DNA from: Nocardioides silvaticus | Lineage (GTDB): Bacteria; Actinomycetota; Actinomycetes; Propionibacteriales; Nocardioidaceae | Direction: 5' to 3' | DNA length: 64,000 bases | Assembly (NCBI RefSeq): GCF_003160695.1 | Contig: NZ_QGDD01000001.1 | Location: 558,001 to 622,000 of the forward strand | In this document: one piece after another, positions 63,624 to 64,000 of the stretch | Numbering within the stretch: the stretch's first letter is position 1 | Layout of the letters: every line of letters starts with the position of its first letter | Notes under the pieces: generated by a model | Told to the model about the DNA's origin: nothing | Seen by the model: only the letters and a program-made list of their open reading frames with translations | Databases searched by the model: none | Translations under genes and position numbers: made by a program

Positions 63624-63926
63624 ATGGCAGGTCCCGACGGCAGCATCTCCATCGATCACGGTTCCATCGAGGCCCAGGCCCGGAACCTCGGAGATCTCAA
63701 GAACGAGCTGGAGAACGCGGTGCAGACCACCAGCGGCCAGATCCAGAGCCTCTACGACTCCGGCGCCTTCAAGGGTCTGTCCGGTACGTCGTTCCAGGAG
63801 ATCTTCGCCCGCTGGAACAAGGAGTCCGGCGACCTGTTCGCGGTCATCGACGAGTTCGTGACCTACCTCGGCAAGGCGTCGGCCGCCTTCTCCGAGGTCG
63901 ACCAGGCCTTCACGATCAAGCTGTGA
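63624..63926 (+). CDS. WXG100/ESAT-6-like secreted protein
   Basis: A 100-aa helical-hairpin protein of WXG100 size: two long amphipathic helices joined at a turn, with FARWNKESGDLFAVIDEFVTYLGKASAAF forming the second helix. The canonical W-x-G is replaced at the turn by a GLSGTSFQEIF-like sequence, so it is a divergent member. ATG 63624 follows CAGGAG. The neighbours beyond the edge may include a second WXG100 or an ESX/T7SS gene. Substrate status is inferred from family. Confidence 0.78.
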   Translation: MAGPDGSISIDHGSIEAQARNLGDLKNELENAVQTTSGQIQSLYDSGAFKGLSGTSFQEIFARWNKESGDLFAVIDEFVTYLGKASAAFSEVDQAFTIKL

Positions 63927-64000
63927 CCGCCGCGGCGCGCTCAGGACGCCGCAGCACGACCCGGTCACGACGGCCCGACGCCCTCGAGGGTGCCGGGCCG

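Overview
High-GC (roughly 70%) actinobacterial chromosome. Actinobacterial traits are the tandem clpP1-clpP2 genes, GTG/TTG starts, ATGA/GTGA start-stop coupling, an Rv3303c-like quinone reductase and a Tad pilus locus. The general gene style and a characteristic intergenic repeat family suggest a Nocardioides-like member of the Nocardioidaceae; that assignment is inference.

Region 1 (1-19,300) is a choline/glycine betaine catabolic island. It holds a ProX/ProW/ProV-type betaine ABC importer, choline dehydrogenase (betA), betaine aldehyde dehydrogenase (betB), a BCCT carrier and an IclR regulator. After a repeat block with a small GIY-YIG nuclease come formyl-THF deformylase (purU), an MttB-superfamily methyltransferase without pyrrolysine, a second IclR regulator, a corrinoid protein, a methyl-THF:corrinoid methyltransferase, a ferredoxin/ASKHA corrinoid-reactivating protein, a DUF1638 protein and a MetF-like reductase. 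Read together they suggest choline -> glycine betaine -> methyl-corrinoid -> methyl-THF -> methylene/formyl-THF -> formate. A GTTGC-N7-GCAAC palindrome recurs at betB, at the iclR start and (one mismatch) at the metF-like start, suggesting one regulon.

Region 2 (19,300-46,200) is mostly housekeeping: a large repeat block, clpX-clpP2-clpP1, a lipase, trigger factor, tRNA-Pro and tRNA-Gly, a SpoIIE-type phosphatase, a Nei-type glycosylase, rpiB, two flavoprotein disulfide-reductase family enzymes, a HAD phosphatase, a propeller lipoprotein, purine nucleoside phosphorylase, a WYL regulator divergent from a drug-type ABC exporter, a sulfatase, an acyl-CoA ligase, two secreted proteins of unknown family, and phosphohexomutase.

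Region 3 (46,200-54,600) has deoC with an aldehyde dehydrogenase and a truncated ALDH partner (a split ALDH16-like arrangement), a secreted TIM-barrel-like protein with a DPT linker, a kinase, a papain-like protein, adenosine deaminase and a MaoC dehydratase.

Region 4 (54,550-63,400) is a Tad (Flp) pilus operon read on the minus strand: CpaB-like, CpaE/TadZ-like, TadA, TadB, TadC, Flp pilin, two TadE-like proteins, a TadG-like protein and a large membrane LysM/SARP-type regulator. A WXG100 protein lies divergently at the right edge.

A dispersed hairpin repeat (ends GTCTCGATACG and CTACTCGACGACC) occupies most longer intergenic gaps in the left half, and supplies the stop codon of several genes.
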